This document shows, one piece after another, positions 27,469 to 35,313 of a DNA stretch of 64,000 nt. Position 1 is the first letter of the stretch, and every line of letters starts with the position of its first letter. This DNA is from CBDANZ01 sp965197865 (GTDB lineage: Bacteria; Acidobacteriota; Vicinamibacteria; Vicinamibacterales; CAVVIG01). A program made the position numbers and the translations under genes. A model generated the notes under the pieces. That model had not been told where the DNA came from. It saw only the letters and a program-made list of their open reading frames with translations, and searched no databases. The stretch spans positions 744,001 through 808,000 of the forward strand of contig CBDANZ010000005.1 of assembly GCA_965197865.1 (NCBI GenBank), in the 5' to 3' direction.

Positions 27469-28350
27469 ATGCCGTGTCCCCTCTGTGACGACACCGGTTG
27501 GAAGCCGACCGAAGAAAACGGTTCAGCCGGGGGACTAGCCGCATCGAGCGGCCGTGGCCGCCGCGTCGTGCGGTGCGACTGCTGGCTAGCGAGGGTGGCG
27601 AGCGAGGCGCTCGCGCAGGCGAATATCCCGGCGCGCTACAACGCTTGCGAGTTCGCGAGCTTCATCACCTATCCCAACGACCGGCTCCTGAACACCGTCA
27701 ACGCTGCCAAGCGCTTCGCCGACAGGTTTCCGGTGGTCGACAAGGGGTTGCTCATCATCGGTCCGCCGGGAATCGGCAAGACCCACCTCGCAATTGCGGC
27801 GCTCAAGCAGGCCATCCGGACGACCGGCGTTAGGGCTCGTTACTACGATACGCGGGGGCTACTGACGCAGATCCGCAGCACCTACAATTCGCTCACCAAG
27901 ACGGCGGAGATGGACGTCATCCGGCCCGTGATGGAAGCCAGGCTGCTGGTTCTCGACGACCTGGGCGCTGAGCGGTTGACCGACTGGGTCGAGGAAACGA
28001 TGAACGTGATCGTCAACTCACGGTACAACGCGCGGCTTCCAACGATCTTCACCTCCAACTATGAAGATGTGCCCGACCGGGAGGACATGAACTCCCTTCT
28101 CGTAAGGGTTGGGTTCCGCCTGCACTCCAGGCTTCGCGAGATGTGCGAGCTCCTGGAATACGATGGACCCGATTACCGGTTTCTGCCCCCCAATGCCGAC
28201 GGCGAGGACATTTACAAGCTCTGGAAGGGTCAGCCCCGCCGAAGGCTCCCGTCCCGGGCGTCAGGCTTTGCGCGCGCGCAGAGCCGCGAGCCCGCGGCGC
28301 GCGACGGTAAGGCCGATCTGAAGTGGCCGGGAGGTCGGGCGGGATCGTAG
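27469..28350 (+). CDS. DnaC/DnaI-like AAA+ ATPase with N-terminal zinc-binding cysteines
   Basis: A 293-residue AAA+ ATPase of the DnaC/DnaI/IstB type. The N-terminus has CPLC (residues 3-6) and a later CDCW, a pattern like the zinc-binding region of DnaI helicase loaders. Walker A is GPPGIGKTHLAIA, Walker B LLVLDDLGAE, and sensor 1 TIFTSNYED. The C-terminal 40 residues are Arg-rich and disordered. No transposase lies next to it, so a helicase-loading role is likelier than an IS21 helper. It ends eight bases before hemW. Confidence 0.8.
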   Translation: MPCPLCDDTGWKPTEENGSAGGLAASSGRGRRVVRCDCWLARVASEALAQANIPARYNACEFASFITYPNDRLLNTVNAAKRFADRFPVVDKGLLIIGPPGIGKTHLAIAALKQAIRTTGVRARYYDTRGLLTQIRSTYNSLTKTAEMDVIRPVMEARLLVLDDLGAERLTDWVEETMNVIVNSRYNARLPTIFTSNYEDVPDREDMNSLLVRVGFRLHSRLREMCELLEYDGPDYRFLPPNADGEDIYKLWKGQPRRRLPSRASGFARAQSREPAARDGKADLKWPGGRAGS

Positions 28351-28357
28351 AGTCGCG

Positions 28358-29473
28358 ATGCTGGGCCTCTATATTCACGTTCCCTTCTGTTCCGCCATCT
28401 GCAACTACTGCACCTTCAACCGCGGGTTGTTCGACGCGCGGCAGAAGGCGCGGTACGTCGATGCGCTCATCCGCGAAATATCGGTAGCGCGGCCTTTTCA
28501 GGCAGACACCATCTACTTCGGCGGGGGGACCCCGTCGCTGCTCGAGCCCGACGAGATCGCGCGCGTCATCGAGGTCTGCGAAGCCGCATTCGACCTTGCG
28601 TCGGACCGCGAGGTCACGCTCGAAGCGAATCCAGAAAGTGTGACTACCGAGCGTCTTGCCGCCTATCGAGCCGCGGGCGTGAACCGCGTCAGCTTCGGCG
28701 TTCAGTCCTTCCGAGACGACGAGTTGGGCCGGCTGTCACGGCTGCATGACGCGGCGCGCGCGCGCAGCGCTTTCCACGAGGCGCGTCGGGCCAGCTTCGA
28801 CAATGTCAGCCTCGACCTGATGATGTGGCTGCCGGGCCAGCAGGTCGACGACTGGCTCGAGTCAGTCGATCAGGCGATCGCGCTCGCGCCGGAGCACCTA
28901 TCCCTGTATTTCCTAGAGTTGTATCCGAATGCGCCCCTCAAAGAGGAGATGGTGCGTGCGCGGTGGTCGCAGGCGCCCGACGAGGATGCGGCGGCGATGT
29001 ATGTGGCGGCTATGGAGCGGCTGGAGGCGGCCGGATACCAGCAGTATGAGATCTCCAACGTGTCGCGCGCCGGATGCCGCTCCTGCCATAACCTGAAGTA
29101 CTGGACCGACGGCGAGTGGGTCGGGTTCGGCTGCGGCGCGCATTCCACGCGCGGCGGCGTCCGCTGGAAGAACGTGTCGGGCACCGACGACTATGTCGAT
29201 CGGATCACCCGAGGCGGGCCTGCCGCGTCCGATATTCGCCGGCTTTCCGTGGGCGAGCGCCTGGGCGACGCCCTCTTCACGGGCTTGCGCCTGGCCGACG
29301 GGGTAGATGAAGCGGCCCTTGAGGCGCGCTACGGAGTGGATGTCTGGCAGCGCTACGGCGACCAGCTTCAACCCCACGTTGAAGCTGGCCTGCTCATGCG
29401 ACAGAATAAGCGGATGTGGCTGACGCGCCAGGGCATGCTGCTGGCCCACGAGGTGATGGCAATTTTCGTCTAG
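28358..29473 (+). CDS. hemW: HemW-like radical SAM protein
   Basis: A 371-residue radical SAM protein formerly called oxygen-independent coproporphyrinogen III oxidase-like; HemW is a heme chaperone. The cluster motif is at the very N-terminus: HVPFCSAICNYCTF (CxxxCxxC). YFGGGTPSLLEPDEI, LEANPESVTTERL, NRVSFGVQSF and QYEISNVSR are typical. Like HemW it lacks the extra N-terminal residues and the fourth cysteine of true HemN (CxxxCxxCxC). Confidence 0.9.
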   Translation: MLGLYIHVPFCSAICNYCTFNRGLFDARQKARYVDALIREISVARPFQADTIYFGGGTPSLLEPDEIARVIEVCEAAFDLASDREVTLEANPESVTTERLAAYRAAGVNRVSFGVQSFRDDELGRLSRLHDAARARSAFHEARRASFDNVSLDLMMWLPGQQVDDWLESVDQAIALAPEHLSLYFLELYPNAPLKEEMVRARWSQAPDEDAAAMYVAAMERLEAAGYQQYEISNVSRAGCRSCHNLKYWTDGEWVGFGCGAHSTRGGVRWKNVSGTDDYVDRITRGGPAASDIRRLSVGERLGDALFTGLRLADGVDEAALEARYGVDVWQRYGDQLQPHVEAGLLMRQNKRMWLTRQGMLLAHEVMAIFV

Positions 29474-29539
29474 CGGCGAACGCCAGAAAGTACGCTACAG
29501 TAACACTCCGTTGAATCCCCTTTCGTGAAGGAGGCCGCG

Positions 29540-30040
29540 ATGTCTCGAACGTACGCGCCGGCTGCCGGACGCCGGCCAACATGGATCGCTCTCGCGTTCG
29601 TTGTCGGCTTACTGGTGGCCGCACCCGCATACCTGCAGACGGCAGCGCCGGCTCTACGGGCCCAGGCGGCTGCCACCGAGCGTCTGTTCCCAAACGACGG
29701 CGGCATGGTGTTGAACTTCATTAAGCCCGACAAGACCGCCGACTTCGAAGAGGTCATGGCGAAGCTCAAGGAGGCGCTGCAGAAGAGCGACAAGCCGGAG
29801 CGACGGGAGCAGGCGGCGGGCTGGAAAGTGCTCAAGTCTACGGACCCATCCGACGGCAACGTGCTCTACGTCTTCATCATCCAGCCGTCAGTGAAGACGG
29901 CCGATTACGAGGTGTCGAACATCATCGCCGAAGGCTTTGAACCGACAGAAGCGAACACCATCCTGCAGAAGTACTCCGACGCCTACGCTCAGGGCATGAA
30001 CATCGTGAACCTCGATCTGATCCAGGATCTCGGCAGGTAG
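29540..30040 (+). CDS. Small secreted hypothetical protein
   Basis: A 166-residue protein I cannot assign. The N-terminus carries a signal peptide (WIALAFVVGLLVAAPAYLQ). The mature part is alpha/beta (MVLNFIKPDKTADFEEVMAK; DGNVLYVFIIQPSVKTADYE), and its length suits a single compact periplasmic domain. A strong Shine-Dalgarno AAGGAGG (29528-29534) five bases upstream sets ATG 29540 as the start, rather than the in-frame GTG at 29525. It converges on the barrel gene at 30042. Confidence 0.75.
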   Translation: MSRTYAPAAGRRPTWIALAFVVGLLVAAPAYLQTAAPALRAQAAATERLFPNDGGMVLNFIKPDKTADFEEVMAKLKEALQKSDKPERREQAAGWKVLKSTDPSDGNVLYVFIIQPSVKTADYEVSNIIAEGFEPTEANTILQKYSDAYAQGMNIVNLDLIQDLGR

Positions 30041-30041
30041 C

Positions 30042-30524
30042 TCAGAAGGTCAGATTCACCCCGGCATAAACGCGGTGCGCTGGCGAGTGCAGCGCACCGC
30101 GTCCGAGCTTGAACACGCGATAGTCCACGCGCAGGCGCAGCGGTCCCACCAGCGAAATCTTCAGACCCCCTCCGTTGTTCAATGCAAAGCCGGTCTGGAT
30201 GTTTGTGCCGAGCGTCTCTCGATAGATCCCGCCCCCGGTCGTCACGTACGCCTGAATCCAGAAAATGGGGAACGGCATCTGCAGCAGCACGTTGCCCATT
30301 CCGGTCCGAAGCGCAGGCGCCTCGGTCTGCGGGTCGTCGGGCGTGTTGGCGTACTCGAACTCGAACCCCAGCACCAGGAGCCTGGCGCCGAGCGCAAATC
30401 CGCGCGTCGTCCGGTTCGCCTGGGTCGTGTTCGCGCCGATGAAACCGGTGACATCGGCGAACACTGGTGAGGCGAAGGCGACACTCGACAGCACGACCAA
30501 CGCTCCCAGGCGCACGCTCTTCAT
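30042..30524 (-). CDS. Small outer-membrane beta-barrel-like protein
   Basis: A 160-residue protein with a signal peptide (MKSVRLGALVVLSSVAFASP, cleaved after VFA) and alternating strands rich in aromatic and Gly residues: FALGARLLVLGFEFEYANT, RLRVDYRVFKLG, and a C-terminal YAGVNLTF. The final Phe is the usual signal for insertion by the Bam complex. The start is ATG 30524, with GGGAGG just upstream. The frame stays open for hundreds of bases further upstream, but that stretch runs antisense to the acyl-CoA dehydrogenase and is not real. Role unknown. Confidence 0.75.
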   Translation of the reverse strand: MKSVRLGALVVLSSVAFASPVFADVTGFIGANTTQANRTTRGFALGARLLVLGFEFEYANTPDDPQTEAPALRTGMGNVLLQMPFPIFWIQAYVTTGGGIYRETLGTNIQTGFALNNGGGLKISLVGPLRLRVDYRVFKLGRGALHSPAHRVYAGVNLTF

Positions 30525-30599
30525 GAAGCCTCCCGCGCCATGATAGTACAATCGCGTCGCCGAAGCATGGCAGTCTCCCGTCCCCAAGGTTGACGAGCG

Positions 30600-31217
30600 A
30601 TGGACTTCCGACTGAGCGCGGAACAGGAGCTGCTCCAGAGGAGCGTCCCCGAGTTCGCTGAAACCGAAATCCGGCCGCATGTCAGAAAGTGGGACGAGGA
30701 GCAGCACTTCCCGAGCGAGCTCGTGCCGGCGCTCGCGCTTGGGCTGCTCGGCGAAGAGGGTCAGGGCTTTGCCGGCGCGATGCAGGTGCGGGACGGCGGG
30801 CGGATCGGCATTGCCGCGCTGTCGGTGGGTCTTGCCCAGGGTGCGTACGAAGCGGCGCTGCACTATTCGCAAGAGCGTAGGGCTTTCGGTAGGATCATCA
30901 GCGTATTTCAGGCTATTCAATGGAAGCTGGCCGACAACGCGACGAGAATCGAGGCCGCTCGGCTGCTGACCTACCGCGCGGCTTACCTCAGAGATCACGG
31001 CCGCAAGACGACCCTCGAATCGTCGATGGCGAAGCTGTATGCGAGCGAGATCGCGGTCAAAGCCGCTGACGACTGCGTGCAGATTCACGGCGGCTACGGG
31101 CTGGTGAAGGATTATCAGGATGAGAAATTCTTCCGCGACGTGAAGCTGACGACCATCGGTGAGGGCACGAGCGAGATTCAGCGCCTCGTGATCGCGCGGC
31201 AACTCCTCTCGCGATGA
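30600..31217 (+). pseudogene. Acyl-CoA dehydrogenase with large internal deletion
   Basis: The 205-residue product begins like a normal acyl-CoA dehydrogenase (MDFRLSAEQELLQRSVPEFA) and ends like one (YASEIAVKAADDCVQIHGGY; TTIGEGTSEIQRLVIARQLL). About 170-180 residues are missing between ALALG and LLGEEGQGFAGAMQV. That removes the rest of the N-terminal helical domain and the beta-domain that binds FAD and substrate. The reading frame is kept across the junction. An active flavoenzyme is not expected. Its stop overlaps the meaB ATG. Confidence 0.85.
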
Positions 31218-32218
31218 CCCCGACCGCCCCCGCTTTGGCCGACCGCGTGCTGGCTGGCGATCCGCGTGCAATCGCCAGGGCGATTTCCCTCATCGAAAAC
31301 GAAGATCCTGCCGGCGCGGATCTCGTCCGCGCCATCTTCGGCCGCACGGGAAAGGCGTATCTGATTGGCGTAACCGGTCCGCCAGGCGCCGGCAAGAGCA
31401 CGCTCGTGGATCGGCTCACCATGGAGCTTCGGTCGACGAGCCAGAAGGTCGGCATCGTGGCCGTCGATCCGACGAGCCCGTTCACCGGCGGCGCGGTGTT
31501 GGGCGATCGCGTCCGGATGCAGGCGCATGCGTCCGACGAAGGCGTCTTCATCCGCAGCATGGCCACGCGGGGCCATCTCGGCGGTCTGGCGCGCGCCAGC
31601 GGCGACGCCGCCCTCGTGCTCGATGCGGCCGGTATTGACGTCGTCTTTATCGAGACGGTGGGCGTCGGCCAGGACGAGGTGGACATCGTGCGCACCGCGG
31701 ACATGTCGATCCTGACGCTTGTTCCTGGTTCCGGCGATGACGTACAGGCGCTCAAGGCGGGCATTATGGAGATTGCCGACATCCTCGTCGTCAACAAAGC
31801 CGATCACCAAGGCGCCGATTACCTGGTCTCGGCCATCGAAGCGAACCTCGCGCTTCACGCGTACGGACCGGACGAGTGGTGCCCGCCGGTTTTGAAGACC
31901 GTGGCGACGAAGGGGGACGGTGTGCCCAAGCTCGTCGAGACGATCGCGAAGTTCCGCGATCACGCGGGCCCCCGATCCGCGGGCGGCAGGACGGCATTGG
32001 CTGCCCGGCGCCGCGCGCGAAGCGAGTATCGCCTTCGCGAGTTGGTGACCGAGCGCTTCATGGATCGGCTCGAGCATGAGGTGCTGACGACGGGAGAGCT
32101 GTCAGCGCTCGTCGATCGCGCCGCGGCGCGTGAGGTCGACTTGTACACAGCGGCCGACGAGCTCCTGGCTCGGGCGCTACAATTATCAGGTCGCCCGATC
32201 GCCCGATCGCCCAATTAA
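31214..32218 (+). CDS. meaB: Methylmalonyl-CoA mutase-associated GTPase MeaB
   Basis: A G3E-type GTPase chaperone that protects and loads adenosylcobalamin in methylmalonyl-CoA mutase. It has 334 residues. Walker A is GVTGPPGAGKSTLVDRL, and the family motif VAVDPTSPFTGGAVLGDRVR follows. VFIETVGVGQDEVDI and VVNKADHQGAD (NKxD) complete the GTPase site. The last codons come from three tandem 8-base units (32192-32215), so the tail GRPIARSPN is repeat-derived. It overlaps the dehydrogenase remnant and the epimerase fusion, forming one operon. The mutase itself is not in this window. Confidence 0.95.
   Translation: MTPTAPALADRVLAGDPRAIARAISLIENEDPAGADLVRAIFGRTGKAYLIGVTGPPGAGKSTLVDRLTMELRSTSQKVGIVAVDPTSPFTGGAVLGDRVRMQAHASDEGVFIRSMATRGHLGGLARASGDAALVLDAAGIDVVFIETVGVGQDEVDIVRTADMSILTLVPGSGDDVQALKAGIMEIADILVVNKADHQGADYLVSAIEANLALHAYGPDEWCPPVLKTVATKGDGVPKLVETIAKFRDHAGPRSAGGRTALAARRRARSEYRLRELVTERFMDRLEHEVLTTGELSALVDRAAAREVDLYTAADELLARALQLSGRPIARSPN
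32192..32215. repeat. Short tandem repeat at the meaB 3' end
   Basis: Three 8-base units, CGCCCGAT, CGCCCGAT, CGCCCAAT, run directly into the meaB stop and the next ATG. Confidence 0.7.
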
Positions 32219-33486
32219 TGAAGGCCGTCCTCGATCACGTCGGTATCGCGGTCCGCGATCTTGCCGCGGCGCTCGCGTTCTACCGCGACGGGCTCGGGCT
32301 CCAGGTGGAGGCGCCGGAAGAGGTTCTGTCGCAGTGTGTACGGGCGCACTTCGTGCCGGTGGGTGAATCCAGTCTCGAGCTCCTGGAGGCGACCGCCGCC
32401 GACTCCCCGATTGCCACTTACGTGGGCAAGCGCGGCCCCGGGCTGCATCACATTACCTTGCGCGTCGAGGACATCGCAGCCGCGCTGGCGCAATTGAAGG
32501 CGCGCGGAGCGAAGCTCATCGACGAGCAGCCCAGGCGGGGCGCCGAAGGTGCGCTCGTCGCGTTCATCCACCCGTCGAGCGCGCACGGCGTGCTCGTGGA
32601 GCTCAAGCAATTGTCGCCTGTGGCACAGGACTTTGGTCCTGCACACACCCGTTACACACTGGGCGATCTCGAACTGACCCTCCTCTGCGACGGCTTTTTC
32701 CGTCTCGACGGCGGCTCGATGTTCGGCATCGTGCCGAAGGTGCTTTGGTCCGGACAGGCGCCGCCCGACGATCGCAACCGCATCACGCTTGCCATGCGCC
32801 AGCTCCTCGTGCGGGGCGTACGGACCATGATCATCGATGCCGGGATGGGCGATAAGCAGAACGAGGATTTCTGCGACATGTACGGGGTCGAGCGGACTCG
32901 CCATCTCGATCACTCGCTCGCGGCAGCGGGCGTCGCGCCCGACGAGGTCGACATCGTGCTGGCCACGCACCTGCATTTCGATCATGCGGGCGGATTCACG
33001 ATGCGCGACGCTTCAGGCCGGTTGCGGCCGCGGTTTCCGCGAGCCCGCTACGTCGTGCGGCGCGGCGAGTGGGACGATGCGGCGCACACGCACGCGAGAA
33101 ACCGGGACATCTATATCGCCGACGATTTCCTGCCGTTGGCAGAAGCGGGCGTCCTCGAACTGGTGGATGAAGATCAAACCATCATGCCAGGCGTCCGAGT
33201 GCGACGGACGGGAGGTCACACGATGCACCATCAGATAGTGCTGCTTGAATCGGGAGGCAAGCAGGCGGCCTTCGCCGCCGACCTCGTCCCGACCGCCGCG
33301 CACCTGTCCGACGCGTGGATTGCGGGACTCGATCTCTACCCCATGGACACGCTTGCCGCCAAGAAGGCGCTCTTGAGGGAAGCCGTGGACCGCAAGACGC
33401 TGGTTTTCTTCGGCCACGATCCGGTGGTCCCGGCTGGCTATATCATCGAGGACCACGGCACGTTTTCCGTCCCACGACCACGATGA
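32218..33486 (+). CDS. Methylmalonyl-CoA epimerase fused to an MBL-fold hydrolase
   Basis: A 422-residue two-domain protein. Residues about 1-135 are a glyoxalase-fold methylmalonyl-CoA epimerase: LDHVGIAVRDLAAALAFYRD, GPGLHHITLRVEDI, LIDEQPRRGAEGALVAFIHP, GVLVELKQ. Residues about 145-422 are a metallo-beta-lactamase-fold hydrolase with LATHLHFDHAGG (HxHxDH), a later GGHTMHHQIV, and a final FFGHDPV. The join at QLSPVAQDFGPAHTRYTLGD has no stop or start between the domains. The epimerase fits with meaB; the hydrolase could be a thioesterase or lactonase, but its substrate is unknown. It overlaps mtnP by four bases. Confidence 0.9.
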   Translation: MKAVLDHVGIAVRDLAAALAFYRDGLGLQVEAPEEVLSQCVRAHFVPVGESSLELLEATAADSPIATYVGKRGPGLHHITLRVEDIAAALAQLKARGAKLIDEQPRRGAEGALVAFIHPSSAHGVLVELKQLSPVAQDFGPAHTRYTLGDLELTLLCDGFFRLDGGSMFGIVPKVLWSGQAPPDDRNRITLAMRQLLVRGVRTMIIDAGMGDKQNEDFCDMYGVERTRHLDHSLAAAGVAPDEVDIVLATHLHFDHAGGFTMRDASGRLRPRFPRARYVVRRGEWDDAAHTHARNRDIYIADDFLPLAEAGVLELVDEDQTIMPGVRVRRTGGHTMHHQIVLLESGGKQAAFAADLVPTAAHLSDAWIAGLDLYPMDTLAAKKALLREAVDRKTLVFFGHDPVVPAGYIIEDHGTFSVPRPR

Positions 33487-34352
33487 ACACGTTCTCTCCC
33501 GCGATTGGCATTATCGGCGGCAGCGGCCTCTACGACATGGCGGAGCTGACCGACCGCGAAGAGCGAACACTGACGACGCCGTTCGGGGATCCATCGGGTC
33601 CCTATGTGATCGGGACGCTCCGCGGCCGCCGCGTAGCGTTTCTGCCGCGGCACGGTGTCGGGCACCGCATTTTACCGTCGGAGCTGAACTTCCGCGCCAA
33701 CATCTACGGCTTCAAGGTCCTGGGCGTCGAGCGGATTCTGTCGGCGAGCGCTGTCGGGAGCCTCAAGGAGGAGTACCGGCCGCTCGACGTTCTCGTGCCG
33801 GACCAGTTCTTCGACAGAACGAAAGGCCGGATCGGCACGTTTTTCGGCCGCGGCATCGTCGCGCACGTGGGGTTCTCGCATCCGTTCTGCGGGGCGCTGT
33901 CCGCGATTGTGGCCGACGCGGCGGAGGCGGTCGGCACGAAGGTGCATCGAGGCGGGACCTACGTCAACATGGAGGGTCCGCAGTTCTCGACCCTGGCCGA
34001 GTCGAAGCTGTACCGCGCGTGGGGCATGGACGTCATCGGCATGACGAACCTGCAGGAAGCCCAGCTCGCGCGCGAGGCGGAGATCTGCTACGCCACGCTC
34101 GCCCTCGTCACGGACTACGACTCTTGGCACCCGGATCATGATTCGGTGACAGTGGATCTCATCGTCTCGAATCTCCTGCAGAACGTCGCCACGGCGCAGA
34201 AGACGATTGCGGAGGCCGCCTCGCGCATCGATGGTCCCCGCGCGTGCGGGTGCAAGGACGCGCTTCTCTCCGCGATCATTACCAGGCCGGAGCACGTGCC
34301 GGCTGAGACGAAGAAAGAGCTCGAGCCAATCATCGGGAGATACATGAAATGA
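33483..34352 (+). CDS. mtnP: S-methyl-5'-thioadenosine phosphorylase
   Basis: Phosphorolyses methylthioadenosine to adenine and methylthioribose-1-phosphate in methionine salvage; 289 residues. Motifs are IGIIGGSGLYDM, GRRVAFLPRHGVGHRILPSE, GTYVNMEGPQFSTLAESKLY, and TDYDSWHPDHDSV. ATG 33483 is chosen because it overlaps the upstream stop (ATGA) and gives the family N-terminus. In futalosine-pathway organisms such nucleosidases/phosphorylases can also process aminofutalosine; nothing here decides that. Confidence 0.93.
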   Translation: MNTFSPAIGIIGGSGLYDMAELTDREERTLTTPFGDPSGPYVIGTLRGRRVAFLPRHGVGHRILPSELNFRANIYGFKVLGVERILSASAVGSLKEEYRPLDVLVPDQFFDRTKGRIGTFFGRGIVAHVGFSHPFCGALSAIVADAAEAVGTKVHRGGTYVNMEGPQFSTLAESKLYRAWGMDVIGMTNLQEAQLAREAEICYATLALVTDYDSWHPDHDSVTVDLIVSNLLQNVATAQKTIAEAASRIDGPRACGCKDALLSAIITRPEHVPAETKKELEPIIGRYMK

Positions 34353-34356
34353 ACCC

Positions 34357-35313
34357 ATGAAGGTCATCGTCACCGGATCGATCGCCTACGATTATCTCAT
34401 GTCGTTTCCGGGGAAGTTCACCGAGCACTTCCTGCCGGAGCATTTCGATCGCATCAGCCTCAGCTTCCTGGTCGACTCGATGGACAAGCGCCGGGGCGGC
34501 TGCGCGCCGAATATCGCGTATACGCTCGCGCTGCTCGGTGAGCGTCCGTTGCTGTTGGCGACGGCAGGCGAGGACTTCGGCGAGTACCGCGAATGGCTCG
34601 AGGCCGCCGGCGTCGACACGAAGCACGTCACGGAGGTGGCGGGGAAGTTCACCGCGTCGTTTTTCTGCAACACGGATCAGAACAACAACCAGATTGCCTC
34701 GTTCTACACGGGTGCCATGGCCGACGCCGGCCAACTGTCACTCCGTGCGGTCAGGGACTGCGGCCTTGCCATCATCTCGCCCAACGATCCGGGTGCGATG
34801 ATCCAATACGTCGACGAGTGCCGGGCGCTCGGCATCCCGTACATCTTCGATCCCGGTCAGCAGTGCGCGCGCCTGTCTGGCGACGAGCTGAAGGAGGGGG
34901 TCGTCGGCGCGACGATTGTCATCTGCAACGACTACGAGTTCGAGCTACTGAAGCAGAAAACCGGCCTAACGGAGTCCGACATCCTGGCGCGCAGCGCTGC
35001 CCTCGTAGTAACCCGCGGCGAGCACGGTTCGTCGGTCATCACGCTGAGCGATCGAACCGATGTTCCCGCGCTGGCGCCGCGCCGCATCGTCGACCCCACT
35101 GGCGTGGGCGACGCGTTTCGCGGCGGCCTGATGAAGGGCATCGTTCTCGGTTTGCGGTACCCGGTGTGCGCCCAGATCGGCAGCGTGGCCGCCACCTACG
35201 CGCTCGAACACCTTGGCGGCCAGAGCCACACGTACTCGTGGGACGAGTTCCTGGAACGATATGCGAGCCGCTTTGGACCGTTGGAGACTACTCGGAGTGT
35301 GAGCGAAACTTAG
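34357..35313 (+). CDS. PfkB-family carbohydrate/adenosine kinase
   Basis: A ribokinase-like kinase of 318 residues. It starts MKVIVTGSIAYDYLMSFPGK and has RRGGCAPNIAYTLALLGERP (substrate loop) and VVTRGEHGSS. The catalytic signature is IVDPTGVGDAFRGGLMKGI with the base Asp in DPTGVGDAF. Position directly after mtnP suggests an adenosine or related nucleoside kinase in purine salvage; substrate assignment is inferred. The last few codons run into the left end of the IS256-type element, and the stop (35311-35313) lies just inside the inverted repeat, so the C-terminus may have been altered by insertion. Confidence 0.88.
   Translation: MKVIVTGSIAYDYLMSFPGKFTEHFLPEHFDRISLSFLVDSMDKRRGGCAPNIAYTLALLGERPLLLATAGEDFGEYREWLEAAGVDTKHVTEVAGKFTASFFCNTDQNNNQIASFYTGAMADAGQLSLRAVRDCGLAIISPNDPGAMIQYVDECRALGIPYIFDPGQQCARLSGDELKEGVVGATIVICNDYEFELLKQKTGLTESDILARSAALVVTRGEHGSSVITLSDRTDVPALAPRRIVDPTGVGDAFRGGLMKGIVLGLRYPVCAQIGSVAATYALEHLGGQSHTYSWDEFLERYASRFGPLETTRSVSET

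Noticed and set aside
27469..28350. IstB helper of an IS21 element
   Set aside because: There is no IstA-type transposase or terminal repeats nearby, and N-terminal cysteines fit a DnaI/DnaC-type loader better.
30525..31271. Upstream extension of the beta-barrel protein
   Set aside because: It is antisense to the acyl-CoA dehydrogenase; a signal peptide and Shine-Dalgarno mark ATG 30524.
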